A stretch of 41,793 nt of DNA from Bacteroidales bacterium (lineage in GTDB: Bacteria > Bacteroidota > Bacteroidia > Bacteroidales > PUMT01): contig SLPB01000089.1 in NCBI GenBank assembly GCA_007132225.1, forward strand, positions 1 through 41,793, in the 5' to 3' direction. This document shows positions 24,831-33,801 of this stretch, one piece after another; the stretch's first letter is position 1, and each line of letters opens with the position of its first letter. The position numbers and the translations under genes are program-made. Below the pieces are notes generated by a model. That model saw nothing but the letters and a program-made list of their open reading frames with translations, searched no databases and was not told the origin of the DNA.

Positions 24831-26309
24831 ATGAATTTCACCTATCTGGACACCATAATTATCATTGTTTATTTGACAGGCATTACCTGGTTCGGAATAA
24901 AAATAGCAGGAAAACAATCCTCATCAAAGGACTATTTTCTCGGAGGAAGGGATATTCCCTGGTGGGCTGCCTGTTTTGCCATTGTGGCAACGGAAACCAG
25001 TACACTGACTTTTATAAGTATTCCGGGACTCGCATATATTACAAACCTTAACTTTCTGCAAATCACAATTGGATATTTTGCAGGAAGAGTTGTTGTGGCA
25101 TGGATAATACTTCCTGCTTACTTCAGGGGGGAACTTGGAACGGCCTACACTTATCTCGCAAACAGATTTGGAACACCAATGAAAAATCTGGCTTCCGGGG
25201 TTTTCATGATTACAAGGCTCGCTGCTGACGGTGTAAGATTGTTTGCAACTGCAATTCCCCTTGCCCTGATTTTCCAGGGAACATTAATTGCAGAAAACCT
25301 TTCCACCGAATGGATATACACGGGATCAATATTACTAATAGCACTTATATCGCTAAGCTATACCTATATTGGAGGTTTAAGAGCAGTTGTATGGATGGAT
25401 GTAGTACAGCTGTTCATCTATTTTGCCGGTGTAATATCAGCCATAATAATTGTGAGCGGAGAATTAAGCGGTGGACTGACAGGAGGTCTCTCCGGGGCAT
25501 ATGAAGCCGGTAAGCTTGAAATATTCAACTTTTCGTTCGAAGGGGGACTAAAGGGATTTTTCTCTACTCCTTATACACTTATTGCCAGTATTTTGGGAGG
25601 GGCGTTTTTATCAATGGCCTCTCATGGGATTGATCAGCTAATCGTGCAAAGGCTGCTTGCAGCAGGTTCTTTAATAGCAAGCCGAAAAGCCCTTATTATG
25701 TCAGGCGGAATTATTATAGTTCAATTTGCCCTCTTTCTTATTCTTGGCAGTCTTTTATTTGTTTTTTATGGTGGTGCCGACATTATTCCTGATGAAATAT
25801 TTCCCATGTTCATTATTGAGGAAATGCCTGCAGGCCTGTCAGGATTAATTATTGCAGCCCTGTTTGCCGCAGCAATGTCTACGCTTTCCAGTTCAATCAC
25901 AGCGCTTGGTTCAGCTACCATGTACGACTATGTAATTCCCTACTATAAGAAACTTACAGTTGAAAATGAAATAGCAATATCCAGACTGATAACGCTGACC
26001 TGGTGCATACTTCTGGCCGGATCTGCAATACTGTTTATGCAAAGCTCATACATTGTGGTTGAGCTTGCACTTTCAATTGCTTCATTTACTTACGGCGGAC
26101 TGCTTGGTATCTTTTTTCTTTTTGTACTTTTCAGCAAGTCAGAAATAAAACATGCAATTCCTGCATTTCTGACAGGGATACTTGTTATGATATATATTAT
26201 ACTATTTACTGAAATAGCATGGACATGGTATACGCTGACAGGATCTGCAGTCACTGTTATTACCGGGCAGATACTGATACTCAGGTCTGCATACCTCCGC
26301 AGACATTGA
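24831..26309 (+). CDS. Sodium:solute symporter (SSS family)
   Basis: A 492-residue inner-membrane transporter with about 13 membrane helices. Family marks include the N-terminal SKDYFLGGRDIPWWAACFAI, then ATETSTLTFISIPG, and LIIAALFAAAMSTLSSSITA, which carries the Ser/Thr pair of the sodium site. It starts 18 bp after nagA, so an amino sugar or a related compound is the likely cargo; this is inferred from position, as the substrate cannot be read from sequence. Its last 29 bp overlap the convergent fabG gene. Confidence 0.88.
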   Translation: MNFTYLDTIIIIVYLTGITWFGIKIAGKQSSSKDYFLGGRDIPWWAACFAIVATETSTLTFISIPGLAYITNLNFLQITIGYFAGRVVVAWIILPAYFRGELGTAYTYLANRFGTPMKNLASGVFMITRLAADGVRLFATAIPLALIFQGTLIAENLSTEWIYTGSILLIALISLSYTYIGGLRAVVWMDVVQLFIYFAGVISAIIIVSGELSGGLTGGLSGAYEAGKLEIFNFSFEGGLKGFFSTPYTLIASILGGAFLSMASHGIDQLIVQRLLAAGSLIASRKALIMSGGIIIVQFALFLILGSLLFVFYGGADIIPDEIFPMFIIEEMPAGLSGLIIAALFAAAMSTLSSSITALGSATMYDYVIPYYKKLTVENEIAISRLITLTWCILLAGSAILFMQSSYIVVELALSIASFTYGGLLGIFFLFVLFSKSEIKHAIPAFLTGILVMIYIILFTEIAWTWYTLTGSAVTVITGQILILRSAYLRRH

Positions 26310-27027
26310 TAACCTGTCCGCTTATATAAGAAGAGAGGTCAGATGCAAGGAAAAGTGTAACATTTGCCACATCTTCCGGTGTCCCTCCCCTTCTTACCGG
26401 TATACTCTGGATCCATTGATTTCTTATATCTTCCGGAAGTTTAGCTGTCATATCCGTAATAATAAAGCCCGGAGCTATTGCATTACAACGTATACTCCTG
26501 GGACCAAGCTCCTTAGCAACTGATTTAGTAAAACCCAGTATTCCTGCCTTGGAAGCAGAATAATTGGACTGACCGGCATTTCCACTAACTCCCACAACAG
26601 AACTCATATTAATTATAGATCCTGAGCGCTGTTTAAGCATATATTTCTGTGTTGCCTTAGTGAAATTAAATACAGACTTTAAATTTACATTGATAACTGA
26701 ATCCCATTGCTCCTCGGTCATTCTCATCAATAATGTATCTTTTGTTATTCCTGCATTATTAACCAGTATATCAATACTTCCAAATTCCTTTGCAATATTG
26801 TCTATGGTTTTTTCAGTCTCTTCAAAATTAGCTGCATTGGAAGCATAGCCTTTAACCTTTACTCCAAAACCTGAAATCTCCTCTTCAAGTGATCTGGCCA
26901 TATCGTCATATGAAAGATCGGTAAATGCAATGTTTGCTCCATGCCGGGCCAGAGTTAGGGCAATTGCTTTGCCAATCCCACGGCATCCTCCTGTAACAAC
27001 GGCATTCTTTCCTTCAATTATCTTCAT
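26281..27027 (-). CDS. fabG: 3-oxoacyl-[acyl-carrier-protein] reductase
   Basis: An NADPH-dependent short-chain dehydrogenase for the first reduction step of fatty acid elongation. TGGCRGIG at 12-19 is the cofactor loop, NNAGITKDTLLMRM follows, and the catalytic Ser-Tyr-Lys are in MSSVVGVSGN and YSASK. The C-terminus, SGQVINVCGGMQT, is typical of FabG (family VDGGM). 248 residues is standard. Convergent with the symporter gene, whose end it overlaps by 29 bp. It is 223 bp downstream of pyrD and probably has its own promoter. Confidence 0.9.
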   Translation of the reverse strand: MKIIEGKNAVVTGGCRGIGKAIALTLARHGANIAFTDLSYDDMARSLEEEISGFGVKVKGYASNAANFEETEKTIDNIAKEFGSIDILVNNAGITKDTLLMRMTEEQWDSVINVNLKSVFNFTKATQKYMLKQRSGSIINMSSVVGVSGNAGQSNYSASKAGILGFTKSVAKELGPRSIRCNAIAPGFIITDMTAKLPEDIRNQWIQSIPVRRGGTPEDVANVTLFLASDLSSYISGQVINVCGGMQT

Positions 27028-27250
27028 TATATTATAAGTTTTGATTTAAAAACAAAATAAGCAAAGAAATTTCTAAATATCAAAAATGGAATCAATAATA
27101 TAGATTTTTATATTATAACAGCGTCTCCGGCAAAGCTTTTGATTAATTTGAGAGAACTACACCAGGGAGGAGAACGAGGTTTAAATCAGCTTAAAACTAT
27201 GTTTTATATGAAGTTTCCGGGCATCATCCGGTTTGAATAGGCGGATAAAT

Positions 27251-28303
27251 CTAGCCATCTGATTTTTTTAAATGATTTACCAGGGCTCTGTTAATTTTTT
27301 TAACAACAGCAGGGCCCTCATAAATAAACCCCGTGTAAATCTGTATAAGGCTTGCGCCAGCCTTAAGTTTTTCGATGGCATCTTCAGGGCTCATTATGCC
27401 ACCAACCCCAATAACGGGGATTTTACCATCTGATTTATTTACAAGGTACCTTATGATTTCGGTGGAACGATCTTTAAGAGGTAGTCCACTAAGTCCGCCC
27501 CTGCCAATTTCTTCCACTTTTTCCTTTTCAGTAACAAGATTATCCCGCCTGATTGTTGTATTGGTAGCAACAAAACCGGATATCCCGGTCTTTAATGCAA
27601 TATCCACAAGCTCGTCAAGCTGTGTATAGTTAAGGTCAGGAGAAATCTTAAACAATATTGGTTTCTGTATTGCTTTTTTGGCGGAAATATTTTTAAGCGA
27701 ATCAATGATCCCGGTAAGAGTATCAGCATCCTGGAGTTTCCTTATATCGCCAATATTGGGACAGCTGACATTTACAACAAAATAATCCACAACATCATAT
27801 AAAGCTTCAAAACAACATTTATAATCATCTATTGCATTGTCATTTAAGGTTGAAGTATTTTTCCCAATATTACCGCCAATAATAACTTCAGGTCTGTTTT
27901 TCCTCAGATTCCCGACAATTTTTTCCACACCCTTGTTATTCATGCCCATTCTGTTGATAAGGGCTTTATCTTCAGGAAGCCGGAAAGACCGGGGTTTCGG
28001 ATTTCCTGGCTGTTCTACGGGAGTAACTGTACCAATTTCTATAAAAGAAAAGCCGAAGGAAGCAAAATCGTTATATATCTCAGCATTTTTATCAAATCCG
28101 GCAGCAAGACCAACAGGATTAGAAAACTTTATACCAAAAACGGTTCTTTCAAGAGACCTGGAGGGTACTTTAAAAAAAACGCCAGTGAGTTTTTTCAGAC
28201 CGGGGACCATAAAGACAATCCTTAAAAAGGAAACAACAAAAGTATGGACAGATTCTGGCTGAAAACAAAAAAAAAGCGGACGGACGAGGTTTTTATATAT
28301 CAT
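27251..28303 (-). CDS. pyrD: Dihydroorotate dehydrogenase (quinone), class 2
   Basis: Oxidises dihydroorotate to orotate in pyrimidine synthesis, passing electrons to quinone. The N-terminal extension (MIYKNLVRPLFFCFQPESVH) is the membrane-associated domain of class 2. The FMN barrel has NPVGLAAGFDKNAE at 62-75, NVSCPN at 178-183 and FKISPD near 220. The catalytic-base position, Ser in the usual class 2 NxSSPN, is Cys181 here, as in class 1. At 350 residues, length is normal for class 2. It begins 26 bp after the HTH gene and is likely co-transcribed with it. Confidence 0.93.
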   Translation of the reverse strand: MIYKNLVRPLFFCFQPESVHTFVVSFLRIVFMVPGLKKLTGVFFKVPSRSLERTVFGIKFSNPVGLAAGFDKNAEIYNDFASFGFSFIEIGTVTPVEQPGNPKPRSFRLPEDKALINRMGMNNKGVEKIVGNLRKNRPEVIIGGNIGKNTSTLNDNAIDDYKCCFEALYDVVDYFVVNVSCPNIGDIRKLQDADTLTGIIDSLKNISAKKAIQKPILFKISPDLNYTQLDELVDIALKTGISGFVATNTTIRRDNLVTEKEKVEEIGRGGLSGLPLKDRSTEIIRYLVNKSDGKIPVIGVGGIMSPEDAIEKLKAGASLIQIYTGFIYEGPAVVKKINRALVNHLKKSDG

Positions 28304-28329
28304 TTTTGCCGCAAATATAATCTATTTGA

Positions 28330-28827
28330 TCATTCAGGAGAATATTCAGAAAAACTTTTATCAGAATAAAATATAACTATTTTTTCAACAACTTTTCCTT
28401 TAATTACATTTGTAACCCCAGGCGATTCCTTTGCTTCACTCTTGTAATTACTACTTTCCACCTTGTTGGTTACATTTGTATTAGTAATGTTATTATTATC
28501 ATTCACATTACCGGATTTACGGTCATCAGGCCTGTCAGCTTGATTTTCGATTACCTGTTTATTTAAATCATTTTTTTCAGGATCGTCTCCTGTGAATAAA
28601 TTACCTTGAATATTCTCTTCCTTGAACATGCTGCCTTTTCCGGTAATAAGCCATTCAGCATTTAATGAAGGATAATTAACAAGAATTTTCTGAATAAAAT
28701 CAAAACCAGGCTTATTGCGGCCTGATATAATATGTGAAATACTTGATGGCTGAACTCCTATTATTTCAGCAAATCTGGCGGAAGATAATTGTTCCCTGGT
28801 TAAAAACTTCAATAGTCTGTCCTTCAT
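28330..28827 (-). CDS. HTH (XRE/CI-like) transcriptional regulator
   Basis: A 165-residue DNA-binding protein. Residues 1-69 are a CI-type helix-turn-helix domain: FLTREQLSSARFAEIIGVQP, recognition region SSISHIISGRNKPGFDFI, then the NAEWLITGKGSMF tail common in Bacteroidota. Residues 70-130 are low complexity (Asn/Asp/Thr-rich), and the end (GKVVEKIVIFYSDKSFSEYS) may be a short beta dimerisation segment. There is no peptidase domain. It precedes pyrD by 26 bp. Palindromic sites nearby suggest autoregulation and control of the divergent NagB fusion gene. Confidence 0.87.
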   Translation of the reverse strand: MKDRLLKFLTREQLSSARFAEIIGVQPSSISHIISGRNKPGFDFIQKILVNYPSLNAEWLITGKGSMFKEENIQGNLFTGDDPEKNDLNKQVIENQADRPDDRKSGNVNDNNNITNTNVTNKVESSNYKSEAKESPGVTNVIKGKVVEKIVIFYSDKSFSEYSPE

Positions 28828-28861
28828 AGAAGAATGAATTAGTGAATTTGTATTTCATATA

Positions 28862-28877
28862 GTATACAAATGTAATG
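28862..28877. promoter_or_regulatory. Operator-like site overlapping a candidate -7 element of the HTH gene
   Basis: GTATACA-AA-TGTAATG is a degenerate version of the GATTACA-N2-TGTAATC palindrome seen at 28909 and 29270. The minus-strand -7 candidate TACATTTG (28874-28867) lies inside it, 40 bp before the ATG, so a bound protein would cover the promoter. This fits autorepression. Confidence 0.45.
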
Positions 28878-28908
28878 ATATTCAAAATAACATACGTAAC
28901 TTTATACT

Positions 28909-28924
28909 GATTACACATGTAATC
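28909..28924. promoter_or_regulatory. Palindromic operator candidate 1
   Basis: GATTACA-CA-TGTAATC: two exact 7-bp inverted arms with a 2-bp spacer, 82 bp upstream of the HTH start codon. A CI-like dimer would be expected to bind a site of this size. Confidence 0.55.
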
Positions 28925-29269
28925 TTTTAATGCTGTGAGATATATTTTTCAATTTAATATTCATTATATTTTATTCCTTGATCTATAATGTTTTATAATA
29001 TGAATTATTTTAATTAAGTGTCCATACACCTGTAGTTCAGTCTAATATATTATTCAAACTTTCAGTTCTATTAATAGTTTATATAAACCCCATATAATGT
29101 TGGTATTTAGGTTTTTAATGATTTTTTATTTACATAACTAATCTGATTTCAACATATATTCCACTATGCTTAAATAAAATGTTTATTTAAAATGCATATT
29201 TGACTGGAATTAGGTACTTTAACCTATGATTATTTACAATATTATCATTCACATTTCGCTAATTATTAA

Positions 29270-29285
29270 GATTACATATGTAATT
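29270..29285. promoter_or_regulatory. Palindromic operator candidate 2
   Basis: GATTACA-TA-TGTAATT: the inner 14 bp (ATTACATATGTAAT, 29271-29284) are a perfect palindrome with the same arms as the site at 28909. It is about 150 bp upstream of the NagB fusion gene. Confidence 0.55.
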
Positions 29286-29431
29286 ACAGCAGATTGCCAG
29301 TAAAAATTAGTGATAAAAAACTAAACTGACGGATAAACAAAATATAGCAGAGAATCTTATTAGAGTAAAATTGTGTATTTTCACATGTCTAATTACTTAC
29401 AGAGCTTTTACAGAACTAAAATTTCGTGATA

Positions 29432-31759
29432 ATGAAAAAGAATTGCCTCTCTCCTGTTGAAAAATCATTTTTTGAAATCAGTAACAGGGATATACCAACA
29501 ACCAAAATTCCCTATATTGCTGTTGATAATTTTCCTAAACTCGGGCTTTTTACTTCACTCAGATTCCTTGAATGGGTATCGGATAATCCAACCGGGGTAA
29601 TAAGTCTCCCCACAGGAAAAACCCCGGAATATTTTATAAAATGGACCAAAAGAATTGTCGATAACTGGAATGCCCCCCAAATTAAGAATATAAGAAAGAC
29701 ATACGGCCTTAATCTAAAAAACAGGCCTCAATTCAATAATCTCCAATTTGTACAAATAGATGAATTTTACCCTATAAGTTCTACTCAACATAACAGCTTT
29801 TATCATTATGTAAATGAATATTATATAAAAGAGTTCGGATTAAAAAAGGAGAATGCGTTGCTGATTAATTCTGATACAATCCCGCTCCCCGGAAATAAAC
29901 ACTTTACGGAGGTATTCCCTGATAATAAAGTTGATCTTTCACTCAGATACCGGGAGGCAAAAACCTCATTTGAACAGTTGCAGCAAAAAGCAGTCTTTGC
30001 AATTGATAACTGGTGCATAGAATACGAAAACATAATACGTGAAAAGGGCGGTATTGGTTTTTTTCTCGGAGGAATCGGGCCTGACGGACACATAGCTTTC
30101 AACACAATGGGATCCGATCATCATTCCACAACCCGGCTTACAGCTACCAATTTCGAAACCCAGGCAGTTGCTGCAAGTGATTTAGGAGGAATAGAGATCT
30201 CAAAAAACCGCCTTGTTATAACAATAGGTCTTGAATCTATTACCTATAATCCGGATGCCGTCGCAATTATTTTTGCAGCAGGTGAAGCTAAGGCATCTGT
30301 AGTCAAAGATGCACTGGAAAGAGAGAAATCAAACATTTATCCTGCTTCAGCTCTTCATCCTTTAAAAAATGCAAGATTCTATCTTACAACGGGAGCTGCA
30401 TCACTGCTGGAAGACAGTGTCGATATTTTTTATAAAACAGGTAAATGGACTAATGAAAAAACAGAAAGAGCCATTATTAACCTGTGTGAAAAACTGAACA
30501 AATACGGCCATCATTTAACAATACAGGATTTGAAAAATGATAAATATTGCAGCTTAATCCCTGATCTAAGCGAAGATTGCGTGAAGCAAGTCATAAATTC
30601 AGTACTTGAAAAAATGAAAAAAGGGATGGAAGATGAAGATAATCAAACATATTACCACACAGGGCCCCATCATGATGATATAATGCTGGGACTACTTCCC
30701 CATATTCACAGAATTCTCAGGAACGAAAGTAATACGGCTTTCTTTTCAGTGCTTACTTCCGGGTTTACAGCCGTAACAAACAAGTTTCTCCGGGATGCAC
30801 TGGTGGATACAAAAAGGTTTTTAACCGAAGGATTAATTCAAATGGTTGGTTATCCTGACTTTTTTGATATCGGATATAAGCTTAAATGGGATAAGGATGT
30901 CTATCATTTTCTCAACAAAGTTGCTTCAGGCGAGCCGTTTGAAAGAAGAAGAGGCCTCGCACACAGGATTGTGAGGGCTTTATGTTCTATACATAAAATT
31001 AAAAACGTTGAGGAGCTCAATAATAAGATTGATGATACACTTGCAACTTTAAGAAAAAGTTATGATGGTGAAAAAAATCCTCCTGATATTCAAACCTTGA
31101 AGGGGATGATAAGAGAGCTGGAAGAAGAACTTGTATGGGCCCATTTTGGAATACAGGTGAAAAATGTACATCACCTCCGGCTCGGGTTTTACACCGGTGA
31201 TGTTTTTACTGCACAGCCGGAAAAAGACAGAGATGTTAAACCCATCCTGGAGAAACTAAAGCGGATAAATCCCAGTGTCATCAGTCTTGCATTTGACCCT
31301 GAAGGCAGTGGACCTGATACTCATTATAAGGTTTTGCAGACAATTGCAGATGCAGTAAGACTATGGAAAAAGGAATCAGATCTCTCCAATTTAAGAATAT
31401 GGGGATACAGAAATGTATGGTACCGGTTTCATCCAGCTGAGGCAAATATATTTGTGCCGGTTTCACTAAATGCAATAGCGGTACTTGAAGATTCCTTTTC
31501 TAACTGTTACCTTAGCCAGGTAGATGCATCCTTCCCAAGTTACCAGCATGATGGCAAGTTCAGTGAACTTACAAAAAATATCTGGGTCGATCAGCTAAAG
31601 ACTATTCAACTTCTCCTGGGCAAAAACTATTTCTACCAGAATACTAGTCCGCGGATCAGGTCAACTCATGGAATGATATTTTTCAAGGAGATGAATGTGG
31701 ATGAATTTCTGACCAATGCAAGAGAACTGGAAAAATCAATGGAAGGGATCGACCTTTAA
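29432..31759 (+). CDS. Glucosamine-6-phosphate deaminase-like domain fused to a PIG-L / LmbE-type deacetylase-like domain
   Basis: A 775-residue cytoplasmic fusion. The N-terminal half (about 1-330) is NagB-like: FVQIDEFYPI carries the catalytic Asp-Glu pair, and GGIGPDGHIAFN is the signature, although the usual NEPxSS is here TMGSDHH. The C-terminal half has the PIG-L pattern, with GPHHDDIMLGLLPHI near 413 for metal binding and FDPEGSGPDTHYKVL near 625. NagB-PIG-L fusions of about 660 residues are known in Bacteroidota; this one is longer. It may pair deaminase with N-deacetylase activity on amino sugars. I chose ATG at 29432; a GTG two codons upstream is possible. nagA lies about 5 kb away. 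Confidence 0.83.
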   Translation: MKKNCLSPVEKSFFEISNRDIPTTKIPYIAVDNFPKLGLFTSLRFLEWVSDNPTGVISLPTGKTPEYFIKWTKRIVDNWNAPQIKNIRKTYGLNLKNRPQFNNLQFVQIDEFYPISSTQHNSFYHYVNEYYIKEFGLKKENALLINSDTIPLPGNKHFTEVFPDNKVDLSLRYREAKTSFEQLQQKAVFAIDNWCIEYENIIREKGGIGFFLGGIGPDGHIAFNTMGSDHHSTTRLTATNFETQAVAASDLGGIEISKNRLVITIGLESITYNPDAVAIIFAAGEAKASVVKDALEREKSNIYPASALHPLKNARFYLTTGAASLLEDSVDIFYKTGKWTNEKTERAIINLCEKLNKYGHHLTIQDLKNDKYCSLIPDLSEDCVKQVINSVLEKMKKGMEDEDNQTYYHTGPHHDDIMLGLLPHIHRILRNESNTAFFSVLTSGFTAVTNKFLRDALVDTKRFLTEGLIQMVGYPDFFDIGYKLKWDKDVYHFLNKVASGEPFERRRGLAHRIVRALCSIHKIKNVEELNNKIDDTLATLRKSYDGEKNPPDIQTLKGMIRELEEELVWAHFGIQVKNVHHLRLGFYTGDVFTAQPEKDRDVKPILEKLKRINPSVISLAFDPEGSGPDTHYKVLQTIADAVRLWKKESDLSNLRIWGYRNVWYRFHPAEANIFVPVSLNAIAVLEDSFSNCYLSQVDASFPSYQHDGKFSELTKNIWVDQLKTIQLLLGKNYFYQNTSPRIRSTHGMIFFKEMNVDEFLTNARELEKSMEGIDL

Positions 31760-31845
31760 TTACGGGTTTGACATAGCCCTCCTCTGCATGTTATGGAGTT
31801 TTCAGTATATCCGTATTACTATGAGGGATTGTGCGGAGCGGACAT

Positions 31846-32799
31846 TTAAAACTGTTTATTCACCTTGTACTTTACAGCAATTTTTTCAATTAACCAAATT
31901 GAAAAAATCCCTGCAAAAATAAACAGGATCGCACTTATAACTTCAGTGGAAAATGAATCAGGAATATATCTGACATAATTTTGTATTATAAAAGTTCCGT
32001 CAGGTTTGCTGATTACTACACCAAGGTCATCTGTTCTGTATACAGGATATTTCCAGGGCCACAATATTACCAGAGATCCGGCAATAAAACCTGTAAGCAA
32101 AGCGAGTGTATGATATCTGAAATTTTTAAAAATCCATGAGAGAAAATGAGAAAATACAAGAAGACCTAAAACAATACCAGTAAAAACAGGAATCAGGATA
32201 TCCAGTCTGAATTCATTGATCGCTTCAATAGCTACCAGCTCATAGTTCCCCATAAGGATAAGAATAAAAGAACCCGAAAGGCCTGGCAGAATCATGCTGC
32301 TTACAGCAGCTGCCCCGCAAAGCATCAAATATAAAATATTTTCATTGCCTTCAGCGGGACGAAGAAAAGATATCCATGCAGCGAGAAAAATCCCCACAGC
32401 CATTAGCGTAATAACTGAGAATGTCCACCGGTTAATTGTTTTTCCTACAAAATAGACTGATGCAAGTATTAATCCAAAAAAGTATGCCCAAATATATACC
32501 GGGTAATGATTAAATAACCAGGAAAGAATTCTTGCAAGAGAAAAAACACTTAATAATGCTCCGGAAAAAATGGCAAAAAGAAAAGGTAAATTTATATATG
32601 ATGAAAATGCCCTTAATTTACCTTTAAACAAGTAAGCCAGTGCAATATGATCAATTGATTTTAATGAATGGATAAGTTTTTCAAATACTCCTGTTATCAG
32701 GGCTATAGTACCGCCGGAAACTCCGGGTATTACATTGGCCGCACCCATTAAAAATCCTTTTAATGTCAATATGAAATAATCCCTGAAATGTTGCTGCAT
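31846..32799 (-). CDS. DUF368 membrane protein, probable undecaprenyl phosphate translocase (PopT-like)
   Basis: A 317-residue protein with about eight to ten membrane helices. It begins with the family hallmark GFLMGAANVIPGVSGGTIALI at about 15-35, and a second copy of the pattern occurs as MILPGLSGSFILILMG near 167, giving an inverted-repeat design. DUF368 proteins have been shown to recycle the lipid carrier undecaprenyl phosphate across the membrane (PopT). It lies 77 bp after the phosphosulfolactate synthase gene on the same strand. Only 86 bp separate it from the convergent NagB fusion, with no clear terminator. Confidence 0.85.
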   Translation of the reverse strand: MQQHFRDYFILTLKGFLMGAANVIPGVSGGTIALITGVFEKLIHSLKSIDHIALAYLFKGKLRAFSSYINLPFLFAIFSGALLSVFSLARILSWLFNHYPVYIWAYFFGLILASVYFVGKTINRWTFSVITLMAVGIFLAAWISFLRPAEGNENILYLMLCGAAAVSSMILPGLSGSFILILMGNYELVAIEAINEFRLDILIPVFTGIVLGLLVFSHFLSWIFKNFRYHTLALLTGFIAGSLVILWPWKYPVYRTDDLGVVISKPDGTFIIQNYVRYIPDSFSTEVISAILFIFAGIFSIWLIEKIAVKYKVNKQF

Positions 32800-32876
32800 A
32801 ATTCAAAAAAAATCTTATTTGCAATTATATATCTCTTATTGCAAAGCGTATGGATAAATGCACCTAAAGTTATGCT

Positions 32877-33656
32877 TTATTTGCTGATTGAATCAGGAAG
32901 AAAATCCATCAGGGTATCCCCCCTCAGCCCAAGCCGAAGAGCTTCCATTGCCAGCACTTCATCAGGAGAAATGTTACCCAGGTTGACATTGGCTCCCAGC
33001 ATTTTGATGAAATATACCTGCTGGCTTTTGATTGGTGCTTCCCAGATAACATCCTGATGATCAATATTATCAGTAATATCTGTTACAAGTTCAATATTAG
33101 CAGATCCATCCGGATTATATATACCGGTCGTGCCTGATTCCCTTGCTTCAGCTATTACCTTCCATGCTCCCGACTTTAATTCAGACTTCATCATGCTCAC
33201 CCACTTATCTACAGGGATAATTACTCCGGCAAGTTTTGAACCCACTTCTGAAAAAACCTGCACGTCACGGGACAAGATCTCAATGCATTCAAGTTTTTTA
33301 TCATGATCAATATTCACGGTACCGTCAGAAACTTCTACCAGATCCAATTCATATTCTGAAATGAATTTACGGTATCTGTCAAAAAGTCCCCTGATATAAA
33401 AAAGCTCGAAAAGCGTTCCTCCAAAATAAGGACGCACATTCCCATCGCGGTAAACTTTTAATTTAGAAGCAAGGTCTTTAGTGATAAGAGCCGTGCCAAA
33501 TCCCAGTTTTACAAAGTCGGTAAACTCTCCTGAAGACTTAACAAATTCTTCAGCCTCCATTACACTAAGACCCTTATCCATCATCATGGTTGTGCCGCTT
33601 TGCCTGGGTTTTTGAAATCTTTCAGGAATATGAGGTATATCAATGTTCATCTTCAT
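32877..33656 (-). CDS. Phosphosulfolactate synthase (ComA-like)
   Basis: Predicted to join sulfite to phosphoenolpyruvate, making phosphosulfolactate. In methanogens this starts coenzyme M synthesis; bacteria have the family without coenzyme M. It is a 259-residue TIM-barrel protein. Recognisable blocks are SGTTMMMDKGLSVMEAEEFV, FVKLGFGTALITKDL, RPYFGGTLFELFYIRG, VSDGTVNI, and VIAEARESGTTGIY. The start codon used is the ATG at 33656; an ATG two codons inside is equally possible. The next enzymes of a sulfolactate route are not in the window. In Bacteroidota a link to sulfonates or sulfonolipids is plausible but unproven. Confidence 0.85.
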   Translation of the reverse strand: MKMNIDIPHIPERFQKPRQSGTTMMMDKGLSVMEAEEFVKSSGEFTDFVKLGFGTALITKDLASKLKVYRDGNVRPYFGGTLFELFYIRGLFDRYRKFISEYELDLVEVSDGTVNIDHDKKLECIEILSRDVQVFSEVGSKLAGVIIPVDKWVSMMKSELKSGAWKVIAEARESGTTGIYNPDGSANIELVTDITDNIDHQDVIWEAPIKSQQVYFIKMLGANVNLGNISPDEVLAMEALRLGLRGDTLMDFLPDSISK

Positions 33657-33801
33657 AAGGTATAATTATCAATTTGTTTAACCAGATGTCCTGTCTTGTT
33701 TTCCTATAAGCACCTGTCAATCAATGAACATCCAATTGATTATTCATATATTTTTTGAACATCATTCAATGCAGGATAATAATCAATGATTTTTAAAAGG
33801 T

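Larger units (their letters stand above)
28828..29431. other. 604-bp divergent control region between the HTH gene and the NagB fusion
   Basis: Very AT-rich, with no credible gene. It carries three related inverted sites (28862-28877, 28909-28924, 29270-29285). The rest, about 28930-29265, shows only AT-rich runs such as the repeated TAATATTC/TATATT stretches. Both promoters must lie here. Confidence 0.6.
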
